A program made the translations under genes and the position numbers. DNA of 64,000 nt from Sinotaia quadrata (taxonomy: Eukaryota; Mollusca; Gastropoda; Architaenioglossa; Viviparidae), in the NCBI GenBank assembly GCA_028829895.1, contig CM054179.1:55031391-55095390 (forward strand), given 5' to 3'. Positions 26,401 to 38,636 of this stretch are shown here, one piece after another. Each line of letters starts with the position of its first letter. Within the stretch, counting starts at the first letter, position 1. Below the pieces are notes generated by a model. The model did not search any database, was not told where the DNA came from, and was given only the letters and a program-made list of their open reading frames with translations.

Positions 26401-29400
26401 GGTGCATGGGGCCAAAAAGGTTGAAAACCACTGGCCTAAATAATCTCTTTTTATGCAGTCCCAGTATCTGTGGTGATTCTTGGAAATACATCTTCCACAT
26501 GTAATATGTTTAAGAAGGGCTTTTATAAGTAGTAAATGGTATATTATACCATAAAATATTTTTTAATATTATTTTTAGGACATTTACAAGATACAAAAGC
26601 CAATGAAATACAATACATCATAACTTAGCAAATAATTGCTCATAAAATTAATATTTTAGGATATACCCAGTAATACCATATTAAATAACTGCTCAGACAC
26701 CTAAAATCAGAGAAAGTGATGTCAATGGCAGTGAAAGAAACAATAACTAACATCATAATAATGTAAATAATGGCTCAAGAACAAAATACATTTAGAAATA
26801 AAGAAGTCTACAAAAAACCATCATAATTAGTAAATAGTAAATGATGACTCAAAAAACAGAATACATTTAGAACTAAAGAAGTCTACAAAAAACATCATAA
26901 TTAGTAAATAATAGCTCAAAAACAGAATACATTTAGAACTAAAGAAGTCTACAAAAAACATCATAATTAATAAATAAGTGCTTTGATAAATAAAATTAAG
27001 AGAAATAGGAACCAATGAAAAAAGATACAGCCACAGGTTGTTTAAAATTTAGAACCAATTAAGAGTATTTAGTAAATAATTGCAAGGAAAGACAATGCAA
27101 AATTACACAGCCAAAGAAAGAATTCAATGCCATAATTAGACAAGTCAGAAATATGAGGCAATGAAAAAATCAAGTCAGAACCATAACTATGTAACTATCT
27201 GCTTATAAAGATAACATGATAGATATGAAGCCAATGAAAAACCAATTCAGTATCATAATTCCTTATCTGCTCATAATGTTACAGATATACAGCCAATGAA
27301 AAACCAGTCCAAAAATTTTATGTGGATCGGATTATATCCTGTAGTGCGACTGTAAATTCGCATAGATTTGTTTTTCCAGGTTTATTGGTGAAAACGTTGC
27401 CAGTTTCTCTTACCACGCTCCATAATAGTTGAGCATCAGAGTCTGGTAGTTCTGGGTTTATGATGATGTCATCGACAGTTTCAATTTTAAACCTGGGTGT
27501 GGTACTGATTCAGAATTGGGTACAGAGGTGGCGTTGTCCTTTATAATAATGGTAGTGACCATGTTATCAGGAGGTTCCTTATACACATTCATCAGATTAG
27601 CATGAAAAATATTGACCTTGGATCTGATGTGAATTCTGAAATTATACCCACTTAATTTTTCAATGACGTCATAGGGTCCTTGCCATGATACTTCTAACTT
27701 GTTTCAGTGAAGCAGTAATAGCAACAACACCCATGTACTGACTTCGATTTTAGGCACTTTCATCTTACGATTGTACAGATGTGCTTGTCTGGCCTTACTT
27801 TTGTGGACATTTTCGGTTGCTTTTTCATAGGAATTGTCAATATGGTTAGCAAGTTCAATCACATGCTGGTATACACTTTTCATGGATTCATTTTAGCCTA
27901 CTCTCTGTCCACTATTCTCGTAATATGGACATGGTTCCCCTAACAGTTCTATCATACAAAGTTTGAAAGGCGAGAAAAGTGTTGAGCCTTGGGGTACTTC
28001 GCACAATGCAAACAAGAGCACTGGCAAATATGCAACCCATATGACTTGGTAGGCATTCAGATTCTCTACTAAACCATTACATGGTAAGGAGTGGTTCTGA
28101 ACTGCTTTACTCTCAGAGGCTGATTAATCTCTTTCATTAACTCGCTAGTGAATTGTGTACCCCTATTAGAAAGATTTCTGGAAATCCTACAAGTGAGAAA
28201 ATAGTAAGTGCATTTGCTACTGAAGTGGTACTAGAACTAAGGGCAACTGTTTCAGGGTATCAAGTAGCATAATCAATGATGGTGAGAATTCATCTCTGGC
28301 CTCAACCCAACAAAGGCACAAATTCTCCAATATGATCGATGGCTACACACCTAAAAGGAATGTCGAAAGTCAGGGTTTCCCCTAATGGAATGGGATGCTC
28401 CATTTTCTATTCACTCACTAACAGATATCAAATGACTGACAGTAAAGAGTGATGCCCCCTGCCATACCTGGTCAATAAAACTCAGTTTTCACATGTACTA
28501 ACATTTTGCTTGGTCTGAGACGTTCGGCAATGGGCAGGTCAAAAGCTATGCACAACATGCATGCTCAATAGCTCAGAGGTACCACTAATTGATTCCCCTT
28601 GGCCCCTTCCTGCAAATGAACGAGGAGGCCATCCTTCCAGCAAAACTCAACAGCTATCCCGGAAGATTTGGATACATACGACCTCGAGAGTTTAATCTTC
28701 TCACAAAATTTCTCATGAGAATCATCTGACTACTATGCCATTCTGAGTAGGACTCTTTCCCCTCAGAGTTAGCTATTATCTGGCAGGCAGGAACAATTAG
28801 CTGTTCTGCCATGATAGAATCTGCTGCGACTTTTCGATGACATGCCCCAATAACAACGGGTTCAGTTGGGGTCATCACTGTGTCACTTCTACATGTATTA
28901 CTACTCACTTCTAGTTCACCATGCATACTTTCACATGCGTCTTTTACTGTGGCAGCTTGCTTACGCATAATTACACAAATGTTATAAAGAGAATCAGAAG
29001 CATTCTCGCCACTGAGAACATGTTTGCAACTCATGATCAACAATCAACACAATTTTTGAGACAAACATCCTGAATGCATCTGCATACATACTTGCTGTCT
29101 ATGTCTACCATCGCAATGGGTACTTTATCTTTTACACCAATGGCTAGAGTGATTGTTTGAAACTCATCAGTGTAATCATCTTTTCACTAGGCTTAGGTGT
29201 ATTACCAACCCTGCTTTGCAACCAGTATCACAGAAGACTGGAACACAATGTCCATTATTATTCACATCAAAACAAGGTGCACCACTAGGTTCTATCACAT
29301 TAATATTATCTAGACATTTATGTCTGATATGGCCTGGTCTGCCACAGTTGAAACACATCATTCTGGTACATTCTGGGTGGCTACTCTTGCTCATTTTTTT

Positions 29401-30746
29401 TCATGGGGGTAAGGAGTGGGTATCCTGTCTTTCATCTTACTAAATGGAGGAGGTGAGAAGAGGATCTCACGTTAGGTTTATTATCTGGTTTGTTGCTTGT
29501 TGTTTAGGCATCATTTCTTCATTAAATGGCCTGCATGGTTCAAAGTTATGCCTAGCTGTCAGATTAGCGCATGTCCCATATATTTCTTTGTATCTATCAG
29601 CTGAAGTTAGAGCCAAAGAGATGTGTTCACTGTTGCACCAGTCTGGTTCAACCAGGTGCGATACTCAATCACCAGGATATCTTCATCCACCAACACAGGT
29701 TGCAGTGCACAGCAAACACACTGCCCCTAATAGCTACCTTTTACGATAAGCTGGAGAAGGGAGTGGGACCTATTCTTTACACACAGAACAGAATCCCCAC
29801 AGTGTGACGAAGGGTTGCAGAAAAGGTTAAAAAGTCAGTTTTGAAGTTAGCAGGTTGGAACAAAATTTGATTTGTCTGCTAAAATCTTTTAAAATCAAAA
29901 TAGCAATACCTGATATCCCCTTAAGAAAATCAAAGACATTAAAGCAAAGCAGAGATTAAAAAAGTATATTGTTCAATTACATAAACCTTTAGTCATAATC
30001 AGATGCACTGTTTGGATAAAGAAAGGGAAAAGAATTACACATTAAAGAAAAATATCTTATACATATTTCTATAAAAAAGGAGTACAGTAAGAAAACTGTG
30101 ATACAAATAACTTACCCCGAGATTCAGTTTGATTGTCTGTCCTTCCTTGAAGCCCAAGTTTAGTTTAGGTGTCTGATCTAAAGACTGAGTAACCTTTTCT
30201 GCTTCCTTTTCTTGTTTGAGCCATCTAATAAACCAAACAAATTCCATGAAACATGAATGAAGTATAATAATACTTTGAAGTGCATTGATTTCTATTATGT
30301 CTCTCCTTTCCCTACTTGTCAACAAAATGATTAAATTACTATCTTCTAACATGTGTAAAGGAGGTAGATGCTATTTAAAAGATCCACAAATCTAGATTTT
30401 TACAACTTTAAGAACAAAGTGGTATGAAGTTTGATCAATTTTCTTTTCCTTCTGACATCCCCTAACTAGATGTTCAATCAAAAAGACAAAATAATGTCCA
30501 TAAAATATTAAACAAAAACAATTATCTATTTTATTTAAACTAATATTTAGCAGGAAACTTGAGGTTTAATTATCTAAAAAAGTATAAGTGGTTTGAACAC
30601 CGTACAGAACAATTAGATCAACAATATCTTTTCTTAAGCTAAAACTTATTGATACTGTTACAGAACACAATTTGTACGGGTATCATCAATTTATTAGGCA
30701 AGGGACATGTATGTCAATCTCATAGCTCTAGGAATGAAGTTACTTT

Positions 30747-30807
<61 letters not shown>

Positions 30808-33800
30808 AGCAAGTGTGTGTGCAGTGATCCATACTGACCCACTAGCTCATACAGTTTCATGCTTGTCCATATTCTTGATGAATTTTGGTGGTTAAAAGAA
30901 TCATCATTCTTGAGCATGGTTAGACCCATCAAGTGAATATCCCAGCTAATTAAATGTGTCCTTGGCGGTAAAACTCACTCTTGAAACAATAACTAGTACT
31001 ATTCTCAGAACACTGTCACTTATGAAATAATAATTCTACTTCTTTTCCTATATAATAATCAACTGTAGAGACTACATCTCTCATAGTGACTATGAGTACA
31101 AGTCTAAGTAAAGCAAAGATAACAGGTAATACAATTTAATAACCAAATATTATATAAATATTAGTTATATAATTAAAACAAGGAATGAGTAAATCATTTA
31201 TACTTTACATCTGTAAGTTCTGTCAAGAAGCTATGACAGGATCTTAAAGCAAAACCTATTCATGTTTCACAAGACAAGAATAAACATGGAATGAATTAAT
31301 TTCCATATTTATAGCTAAAACATTTGGTCAACTATTTAAAATTTTAGTCACTTACTGTTTCCATTTACAATTAAATCGTTCACCCTAGATGATGATTATA
31401 TTAAAATGTGTAATAGTCTAATTTAGTTTCCACTAAAAACAAATATTTATTACTACTTGGGAAGCGATCAGTTAAACAAAAACATGATATCTTTAATTTA
31501 ACTATATTGCCAAGGCTATTAATAAATGATTACATTATGCCAGCATATTTGCACTCTACATGATTCTACATCCACCATTATTACAAGAATGAAGAATAAA
31601 CATGACCAAAGAAATTTAATGTAATTAAATTTGAAGTTCCATACAATTTGCAACATATAAATTTGGAGTAATGTTAATCTTTTTTTACTTCGAAATGGCC
31701 ACCTAGATTAGATCAACCACTAAAGGACAAATATCACAGGAGACCTACTTGGAAATGGCAAATTAGTTTAGATCAATCACTAAAATTGCATAATGACAAA
31801 CATCATAAGGGAGTTACTTTGAAATGGCATACTAGCTTAGATTAAACACTACAATACCTAAGACATACATCATAGGGGCTCACTGTGAAATGAAACAGAG
31901 TTCAGATCAATTACACACAATCTATTCTAATAATTCTAATGAATAAAGTAAAAACTTTAAAATGAAAAGGTACAGCTAAATTAAAGACTAATTTTCTGAC
32001 TGAATGTTTTAGAATACACAATAATAATGAGCAATTATTAAATTGTAGATAAATTTGTGACCCAATTTTACAAAGTTTCCCATACGGTGAAATTTTGATT
32101 TTTGACAATATATAAATGTTTATAAAGTGCAAAAATTAATCTTTAAAATGGTGTGTGTTTTATAACAATGCTCCAAAAACATGACAGAGATATGCCTTTT
32201 TCAGACGGTAAGTGATGTAGCAGTCACAAATTCTGCATGAGTCTCCCATCTCTTGGACAAAATTCCAGCTCTCGGCAGGAGGTCTAAAAATTATGTTGGT
32301 TCTTCCTCATAAAAACATATTTTTACCTAACCAAATCATTAATATTTGCATTTATCTAAACCTGTTCACACAATTTAGTCAAAGTGGTATTTCCATTTTA
32401 GTAAGCGTGCAGACAAAAAAATGCAGCAATACTTTCATTCAGTACACTATGCATTGCTAGAATTCACTTCTGAAGTTTATGCAATACAACGGGATCATCC
32501 AAAATCAAAAGAAAGTTCAATGGAGAAAACAATTTAAAAGTGGCTATAGAAAAATTCTCACCGAACTGAGTAAGCACTTTGTTCAACTGAATAATGGGCA
32601 GGGAAAATTAAATAAATCATATATTGTTCCATTTCTTACTACTGTCTAAATGCTATTATAAAACCACTGTGTAGACTTAAATTTCATAAAATATGCATAC
32701 ACACAAGCACACTCACTTGCCTAGTAATGCTACTTATGTTACTTACTTAAAATGGTCCTGTAATGCCACATTTAGGTCGAAAGAGTCTGATCTATCTGCA
32801 AAACCGATTCCAATAAATGCACTCCTCCCTGATTGAGGGAAAAACAAGTTCTGAATGTACCACAGCATCGGGTAATAACTGCTAAAAATGCATTAATACA
32901 AAAGTTTACTACTATATTTAATCAATTTGTTCTGGAATCTAAAAATATCAATTTAAAGGATTAGAAATGTTAAAAAATAATCAAATTTGTAATAAGATAA
33001 TTAAAAAATTACAGATACAAAGTTAGAATATTCTAAAATGGTTTTGAAAACATAAAAAAATAAAGATTCTATAAATTGCCCTAATTTTAATATGAAGAAA
33101 AGAAATACTCCGCTTATCAAAGGTGAGTATGACACAACAAATGGGGCAATATATTTCATAAGTGTACAGAGTTTAAGAGCTTGTGCATGCTGAATCTAGT
33201 TCAATCTAATTTTGAAAATAGGCAAATAATAAGAGTATATAAATAACATTGTATAAAATAGTGTAAATCACCAAAAAACCTAGATATTCTGGTATTTAAA
33301 AGCCTAGAATTCACTGTCACCTACTCTCCCTAACATACATAACTGGAACTCAGACTTTTTGTTCTATGTATACATCCTAAAATAAAACAAATTATAATAC
33401 ATTTAATCTTATGAAATCATAAAGTGTTTACACAAACTGAACCTACTTTGAAAAACACAGTAACAAAGTTGCTAGAAATGATTCTTATGAAAAGAATACC
33501 TTTTCCATAGCACAAACTATATATGAAACAAATTAACTTCTCACCACTTGGATCCTTTATTCTGATAACAAAATATCGGCTGGAATCCATGACAGACTCC
33601 ACAGCTACTCCTGGGTAAGAATCAACAGGACATTGTGCAAACAGATCTCCTGCAAGATATAAATTGTTTTAATGTTGAAATGCAAGCATATAAGAGTACT
33701 AGTCTCTTTAAACATAAAATTTAATGAAAAAATTACTCAAACTAAATTCATCTTCATAACAGTCCACATTACATCAATTACCCACCCTATAAAATAACCT

Positions 33801-36747
33801 TTAGTATTTAAATAAATGCAGTTTGATACAAGCTATTGTTTTTATCTGATCCAAGCCAAATGTGCTATTACTAGTAATACTGTATTACTATTACTGTATT
33901 AGTGAAAGTGCTAATATTTCATCTCTTTTGTGGCAAGAAGTCCGTTAGCTTAATGGTGAGTTAACTGATTAGAGAGAATGGACTTTGTGCAATTTTTCTA
34001 TTGATATGTTATACTTATGTTTTATGTAAAGATGTATTACGTGAGTAGACTATTATTTCTAACTAAGATGCTCATATATAGTATGCTATAATACTTGACA
34101 TTGTTCTTGTGAACCTGTTCATAAACTGATATGCTGTATTTATTATGCTGTATGTGTATGTCAGGCTAATAAATACTGTTGCAGGAAATTGTAAGTTGAG
34201 ACTTGAATGTAAGAAAGAATGGAGTTAAAAAAGCGATAAACTGGAAATTTAGCATTTGCTCCCTGATTATATTTCTCAGGGTAAAGCAGCCTTTCTTTCT
34301 GCTTATGATTTTAACCTCCTAGTTTACTGATTATAAACTTCTACGACCGACCGTGTTAGAAGTGGGGAGCAGTGTGTAAGTGTAAGAATACACTATACTC
34401 CATTGATGTATGGTGGCAAAGTATGCTGACTACGTTGAGCAATTTCCGATATAAGTAAGTTTAGTGGAAATTGTTACAATTGCTATTCTGCTTGAGAGAG
34501 CTAAATACAGTGAAGGCATCCAAGAAAACCTCGAGAGAACAGCAGTGAACCAGCGTCCTACAAACATGCGAGAGAAACACGTGGAACGACAAACAATGGT
34601 GGATAATAATCTTGTGTCTTTGTTACAGAAGTGCATGAAAGACTTCTGAGACAGTGCCTAAATCAGGTTACATAGAAACTATTATCGCTTATCTCTAGTA
34701 ACTATTTCTGTTCTCTGATAAGATCTATCTTGTGATTTGTAGTGAATTGTACTTTGGGGGGATAAAAGATTGTGAGTGTAAAAATTATTTGAATGTGGTT
34801 TCGTAAAAATATCAATATCAAGTAATCTTTTTCATTGTTATATGTATATCTGATTGTTGATTTAATAAATTTCTTGTGAAATTTACTGACTTTCTTACAT
34901 ATATTAAAAGTTTAAAAGTGGGTGGATGGGGGCTTGCTAAATATAGATTAAAGATGGATTTGTCTTAGTAGAAAGTTTTCCCCCTATGGAATATTGTGAT
35001 GGTAAATGGTTGTCTTTAACATTGTGGAAGAGAGAAAACGTTTACAGCACCCACATATCCGAAAAGTTAGAGACGAGTGGTGTCTGCTGAAGAATTATTA
35101 ATAACCTAAATTAAGATTCTCATTACTTGTAATTAGTTATGGATGATAAAATAATTAATAATAATCATAACCATTAACTAGGTGGCATTGACATCACACT
35201 TAGTTTCCATTATGACAATCATTTTCTTTTAGCAATTTTAAAAAAGAGTATTCAATTGCAAGTGAAGCATTCCAGAATGCAATTTAATAAGTAGATACAA
35301 ATATTATTTAATCTAAAATAAAAAATTAAAAATGTTAATTTCAAAATTTCATGTACTGGTATTTTTTACCTGAAGTTTTATCCTCTAACTTGATTAACAA
35401 ATCTTTATTGACACATACTACCCTAAGTCTTCCCGTCCAATCAGGAGCATCCAATTTCCATTCTGAAGCTCTGGAAAAAATAATGTACTTGAATGCACAT
35501 GTGCACACGCACACACTGGCTGGTTAAATTTAGTAATAAATAATAAAACTTTACATTATAAGTTATACAAACTACTCTGGCTCAATCTGAAGTGATTATA
35601 AATATTTTAAAAGTCAGCTAAAAATGTTTAATAAATGGTTAGCCCAATTGTTCTGCTTATAAAATCAGTTAGGGTGTCTTTGTGTTAAAATTTCTCCTAA
35701 ATTAATATATCTTAACTTAATGGCCTTAATAACATATGTATTATAAACAATTTATATCAGTTTCTTACAAAATACTATTAACAGTTAAGCTGACACTCTA
35801 ATCTGATAATTATTATTTGTATTAAATACCATGATGAAATGTGTATAATTAAATTTGATACACTTTTCAAATAGGCAATTAGTTGACTTTTCAATTAGTG
35901 TATAGAAGGCACAATTAAAAATTTTAACACATAAATCAGTTATCATTTTCTATTATTGCATCAAACTGAATAAAATTGATTATTTTTAATCTAAAATTTG
36001 ACTTGCATTACAATTTAGATACTAAAAAGAAAGAAAATTAAGCATACGCATATAAATGGTTTACCAGAAATGCATATATTATAGTCACAAAGTTGAACTT
36101 TTAAAAATAATACATTAATATATAATAATAATTAATAATCTATAATTAGTATAAAAGTTTGTTTTAAAGAAACTGCCTTCATTAAACATTCAAATACCTG
36201 CTTTCTAAGTTTTACTATACGTTTGGCAGTTCAAGTAATATCACGGACGGTTTCAAATAATATGAATTTTTGGCTTGGACTTGGAGTTGAAGGCTGAATC
36301 ATACGTGATACAAATTACTAAATTAGTACAAACTACAATGAATAAGTTGAAAAATTGACTATCAAATTATAAAGTAAAATTAAACTTTAAAATTTAGTTA
36401 CTGAAGTTTTTGTTACATTCATTTAATTTAATGCTGTAAAAACTAGACATAAATAATTTTTTTCATTAAGTCAAAAACCAAATAAATAAAAATATTAATA
36501 TTATCGGTACTACACGTAGCCTATGTAAGTATAACCGCAAGACTAATTCTTAAACCACAGATTTGAACGAAAATACTGACAAGAAGTATGCTTATTAAAA
36601 AAAAAGATATATCTTATGTTCAAAGATTTGAACAGCAATTGTATTTTATTTGGTGTACCTGTATCCTCTGTTTGAAGGTCGTGGTGGTATTCTATACACA
36701 AATACCTCATTTTTGACACACAACACAGATTCGTATGTGTCAGCCAT
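23479..36747 (-). CDS. NECAP: NECAP endocytic adaptor (adaptin-ear-binding coat-associated protein), complete
   Basis: Seven exons are read on the minus strand: 36747-36659 (ATG), 35470-35370, 33649-33545, 32828-32747, 30224-30116, 24787-24447 and 23524-23479 (TGA). All have GT-AG junctions and phases agree, giving 290 residues, close to the 263-275 of vertebrate NECAPs. The N-terminal PHear domain shows [77 protein letters not shown] and [14 protein letters not shown]. The Pro/Gly-rich tail has [15 protein letters not shown] and DFWGDF, and the protein ends in WVQF, the motif that binds the AP-2/AP-1 ear. NECAP acts at clathrin-coated pits with AP-2. Large introns hold transposons: the Gypsy and hAT elements are in intron 5, an LTR-like copy in intron 2. 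The start codon is the first Met of the conserved N-terminus. Confidence 0.95.
23855..23995. repeat. purine-rich (GA/G) tract
   Basis: About 140 bases of almost pure A/G on the + strand (polypyrimidine in the NECAP transcript), in the last NECAP intron. Such tracts can form triplex DNA and can affect splicing. Confidence 0.85.
25632..26433. mobile_element. non-autonomous hAT-type element filled with a 33-bp minisatellite
   Basis: The left end CAAGGGTTCTCAACTGG and the reverse complement of the right end CAGTGGTTTTCAACC form hAT-style terminal inverted repeats. Flanks AACTAAAT (25624-25631) and GCCTAAAT (26434-26441) match at 6 of 8 bases, fitting an old 8-bp target duplication. Inside, from about 25990 to 26400, a unit of about 33 bp (GGTGAAAAGTGGGGAATGAC, ATTCTTACATAT) is repeated about a dozen times. 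There is no transposase. It sits in NECAP intron 5. Confidence 0.7.
26763..26978. repeat. roughly 65-bp tandem repeat, three copies
   Basis: Copies share ATACATTTAGAACTAAAGAA, GTCTACAAAAAACATCATAATTAGTAAATA. Intronic to NECAP. Confidence 0.8.
27310..29820 (-). mobile_element. decayed Ty3/Gypsy retrotransposon, GMR1-like gag-PR-INT-(RT linker) order
   Basis: Reading minus, high to low coordinates: gag C-terminal remains (about 29650-29500), a CCHC zinc knuckle C-x2-C-x4-H-x4-C at 29355-29314, and a retropepsin-like CDTGC with DTG at 29229-29221. Then come integrase remains: the N-terminal region about 28640-28420 keeps the final C-x4-C (QSF/D/IC) but has lost the zinc-binding His residues. 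Core remains follow at about 28330-27930, then an integrase C-terminal stretch [18 protein letters not shown] near 27700-27640. After integrase comes a segment resembling the linker upstream of RT ([16 protein letters not shown], about 27410-27350). No RT or RNase H remains. Stops and frameshifts occur throughout, so it is dead. It lies in NECAP intron 5 in the same orientation as the gene. Confidence 0.75.
30749..30804. repeat. (GT)n microsatellite
   Basis: About 28 uninterrupted GT units in NECAP intron 4. Confidence 0.95.
31680..31905. repeat. diverged roughly 60-bp tandem repeat, about four copies
   Basis: Copies share ACTT(C/G)GAAATGGC, TTAGATCAA(C/T)CACTAAA and CATCATAGG words. Intronic to NECAP. 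Confidence 0.65.
33928..35198 (+). mobile_element. LTR-like element copy 2, 5'-truncated
   Basis: Aligns along its length with 60365-61661 (GTGGCAAGAAGTC ... GTTAGCTTAATGGTGAGTTA ... GTTGAGACTTGAATGTAAGA ... GGTGGATGGGGGC ... AACTAGGTGG) and ends GACATCACA. The first 300 or so bases seen in copy 3 are missing. It lies in NECAP intron 2, antisense to the gene. Short frames inside are not supported as genes. Confidence 0.7.
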
Positions 36748-37605
36748 GCTGGCTAGGGGTTTATCGAAATGAAGGATCGACAGGATATTTTCGACAAATA
36801 TTTGGCATTTATCTTTATTAAGACACTTTTGGTAAGATTAAATTTGAATAAAAATGCTGCATACCAGTGTATTAGTTTTGTGTAATTTATCAGTTTAAAA
36901 TTGAAATATACATAGTTTTGTAATATTTTTGTGCGTGCTAGTGTTTATAATCAAAATACATAAACTTGAAGGGGCGTGGTACATTTTTAACTTTATCCAC
37001 ATTAATATAAAATACACTCAGAAATTCAATGCGCATGCTGTCATTCGGAAAATGCCGCGTACTATTTTATTTTTTTTATTGTTGTTATAGTTTTAATACT
37101 GAGTTTTGTGAAGTGTTATCTTTTTAGGTTATAGTATCAGTCGGACTTGTTTAACAAGCTCTTTGCCTCCACTATCCCAGTTGCTCTTGCCATATCCCGC
37201 TTGCTGCACTATGTATTTAATCGGGAGCTACTTTCGTTTCAGAGAAGTGTTGCTCAAGTGGCTGGTTACGTCAATAACTTCGCAAGCGGTACAATGCTGC
37301 ACGACGCAATTTTTATATGTGAAGTTAATATACAGAAACCGTGTCGGATTTAACCATATCTACTTATATTAAGTATTGAAACAACATATCCGCCGCCACC
37401 CTTCTCCGTATCTATCTTGACTTGCATGCTAACATCAGTGCATCGCATGTTTCCTGTTGTTGGAAAAACATTATTTAAAATCTCATTGGTACATTAAAAA
37501 AAAATATTAAGTTGAATTATAATTATTTGGAAGATTTCAATACATGTTATGTGTGTGTATTAAATGATCGGACGTGAAAAGCAGCCATAACTTACTCCGA
37601 CTCTT
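36748..37605. promoter_or_regulatory. divergent intergenic region between NECAP and death-domain gene A
   Basis: About 860 bp separate the two inferred start codons, so both promoters and 5' UTRs should lie here. A GC-box-like GGGGCGTGG is at about 36971-36979. No clear TATA box or NF-kappaB site was found. The small + open frames around 37147-37372 have no recognisable domain. Confidence 0.45.
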
Positions 37606-38575
37606 ATGGCATATGCAAGGCAAAGCGCAGAGGCACACGAAAATCCACAAACAGGTATCTGTATATCATGCATTTGTTAATTACTGATTTTTTTCAAATT
37701 TATGTTGTATAGAGTATTAGATTAGATTTTAAACATATTTTTGTATATATAATTAATAGTTTATACATTTTATTGTTTGCAAATGTGTCACTGTAATAAT
37801 TGTATGATTCAGCGCATATAATGTATAAATTAATATATTGTTTTTATAATATAGAAACTTTATTATTTCCTTTTTAATGGAACTAGTAAAACCATTAAGT
37901 CTCACATCTGCTTATTTCTCATTTTAATATCAGATAGACAATTTGGCAGTGGCACAAATAGTTCCTGATAGTACATTGATTTCTCAGAGACAGTGATTAG
38001 ACAAACTTAAAAATAAAATTATGGCATGGGAACAGGACAGGTATTAAAACATTGTGCCATCTAGCATTTTGGAACTTGAAAAACTGTAGAATTGTGCAAT
38101 AAAAATGGGAAAGTTCATGTTTTGTGTGTGTAATAAGTTGATTTTCAGGCAGATCAATTATTCTTTAAATTCTTATGTTTTATATCCTCTCCTAAATCTG
38201 GACTGAAAGTCATTAACATCACAGATAGCAAATTCATCCTTGAAAATCCAAATATCCTAATCCTTAACAACTATAGCTGTCCACCATATGGCAGAAACTA
38301 TGATGCACAAGGGTCTGGTGACAGTGAAGATGAGGCTCTCAAAGAGCCCTCACCTCCTACAGATGTTTCCAGTGAATTTTCTCCTGAAGGTAGGCCATAG
38401 ATATATGTATCACTTGCACATAGATCACTTATGTCTGTTATTCTAAAATGAGATAGTTTAGAGAAAAGTTTATATATATATTTGTATACTTCATTTCAAC
38501 AAATGCTTGTAATATAGTATAATTTGAGGAAAGAGTGTTTATATATTTATTTGTGTATATATGTATCACACACAA

Positions 38576-38636
<61 letters not shown>

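Noticed and set aside
28654..29443. Open frames on both strands at 28654-29443 as host genes
   Set aside because: The minus frames are pieces of a Gypsy gag-protease-integrase region and the + frames are their complements.
34464..34649. Small + open frame inside LTR-like copy 2
   Set aside because: The frame is not kept in copies 1 and 3.
36748..37605. NF-kappaB binding sites upstream of adaptor A
   Set aside because: No convincing GGGRNWYYCC match was found by eye here or upstream of copy B.
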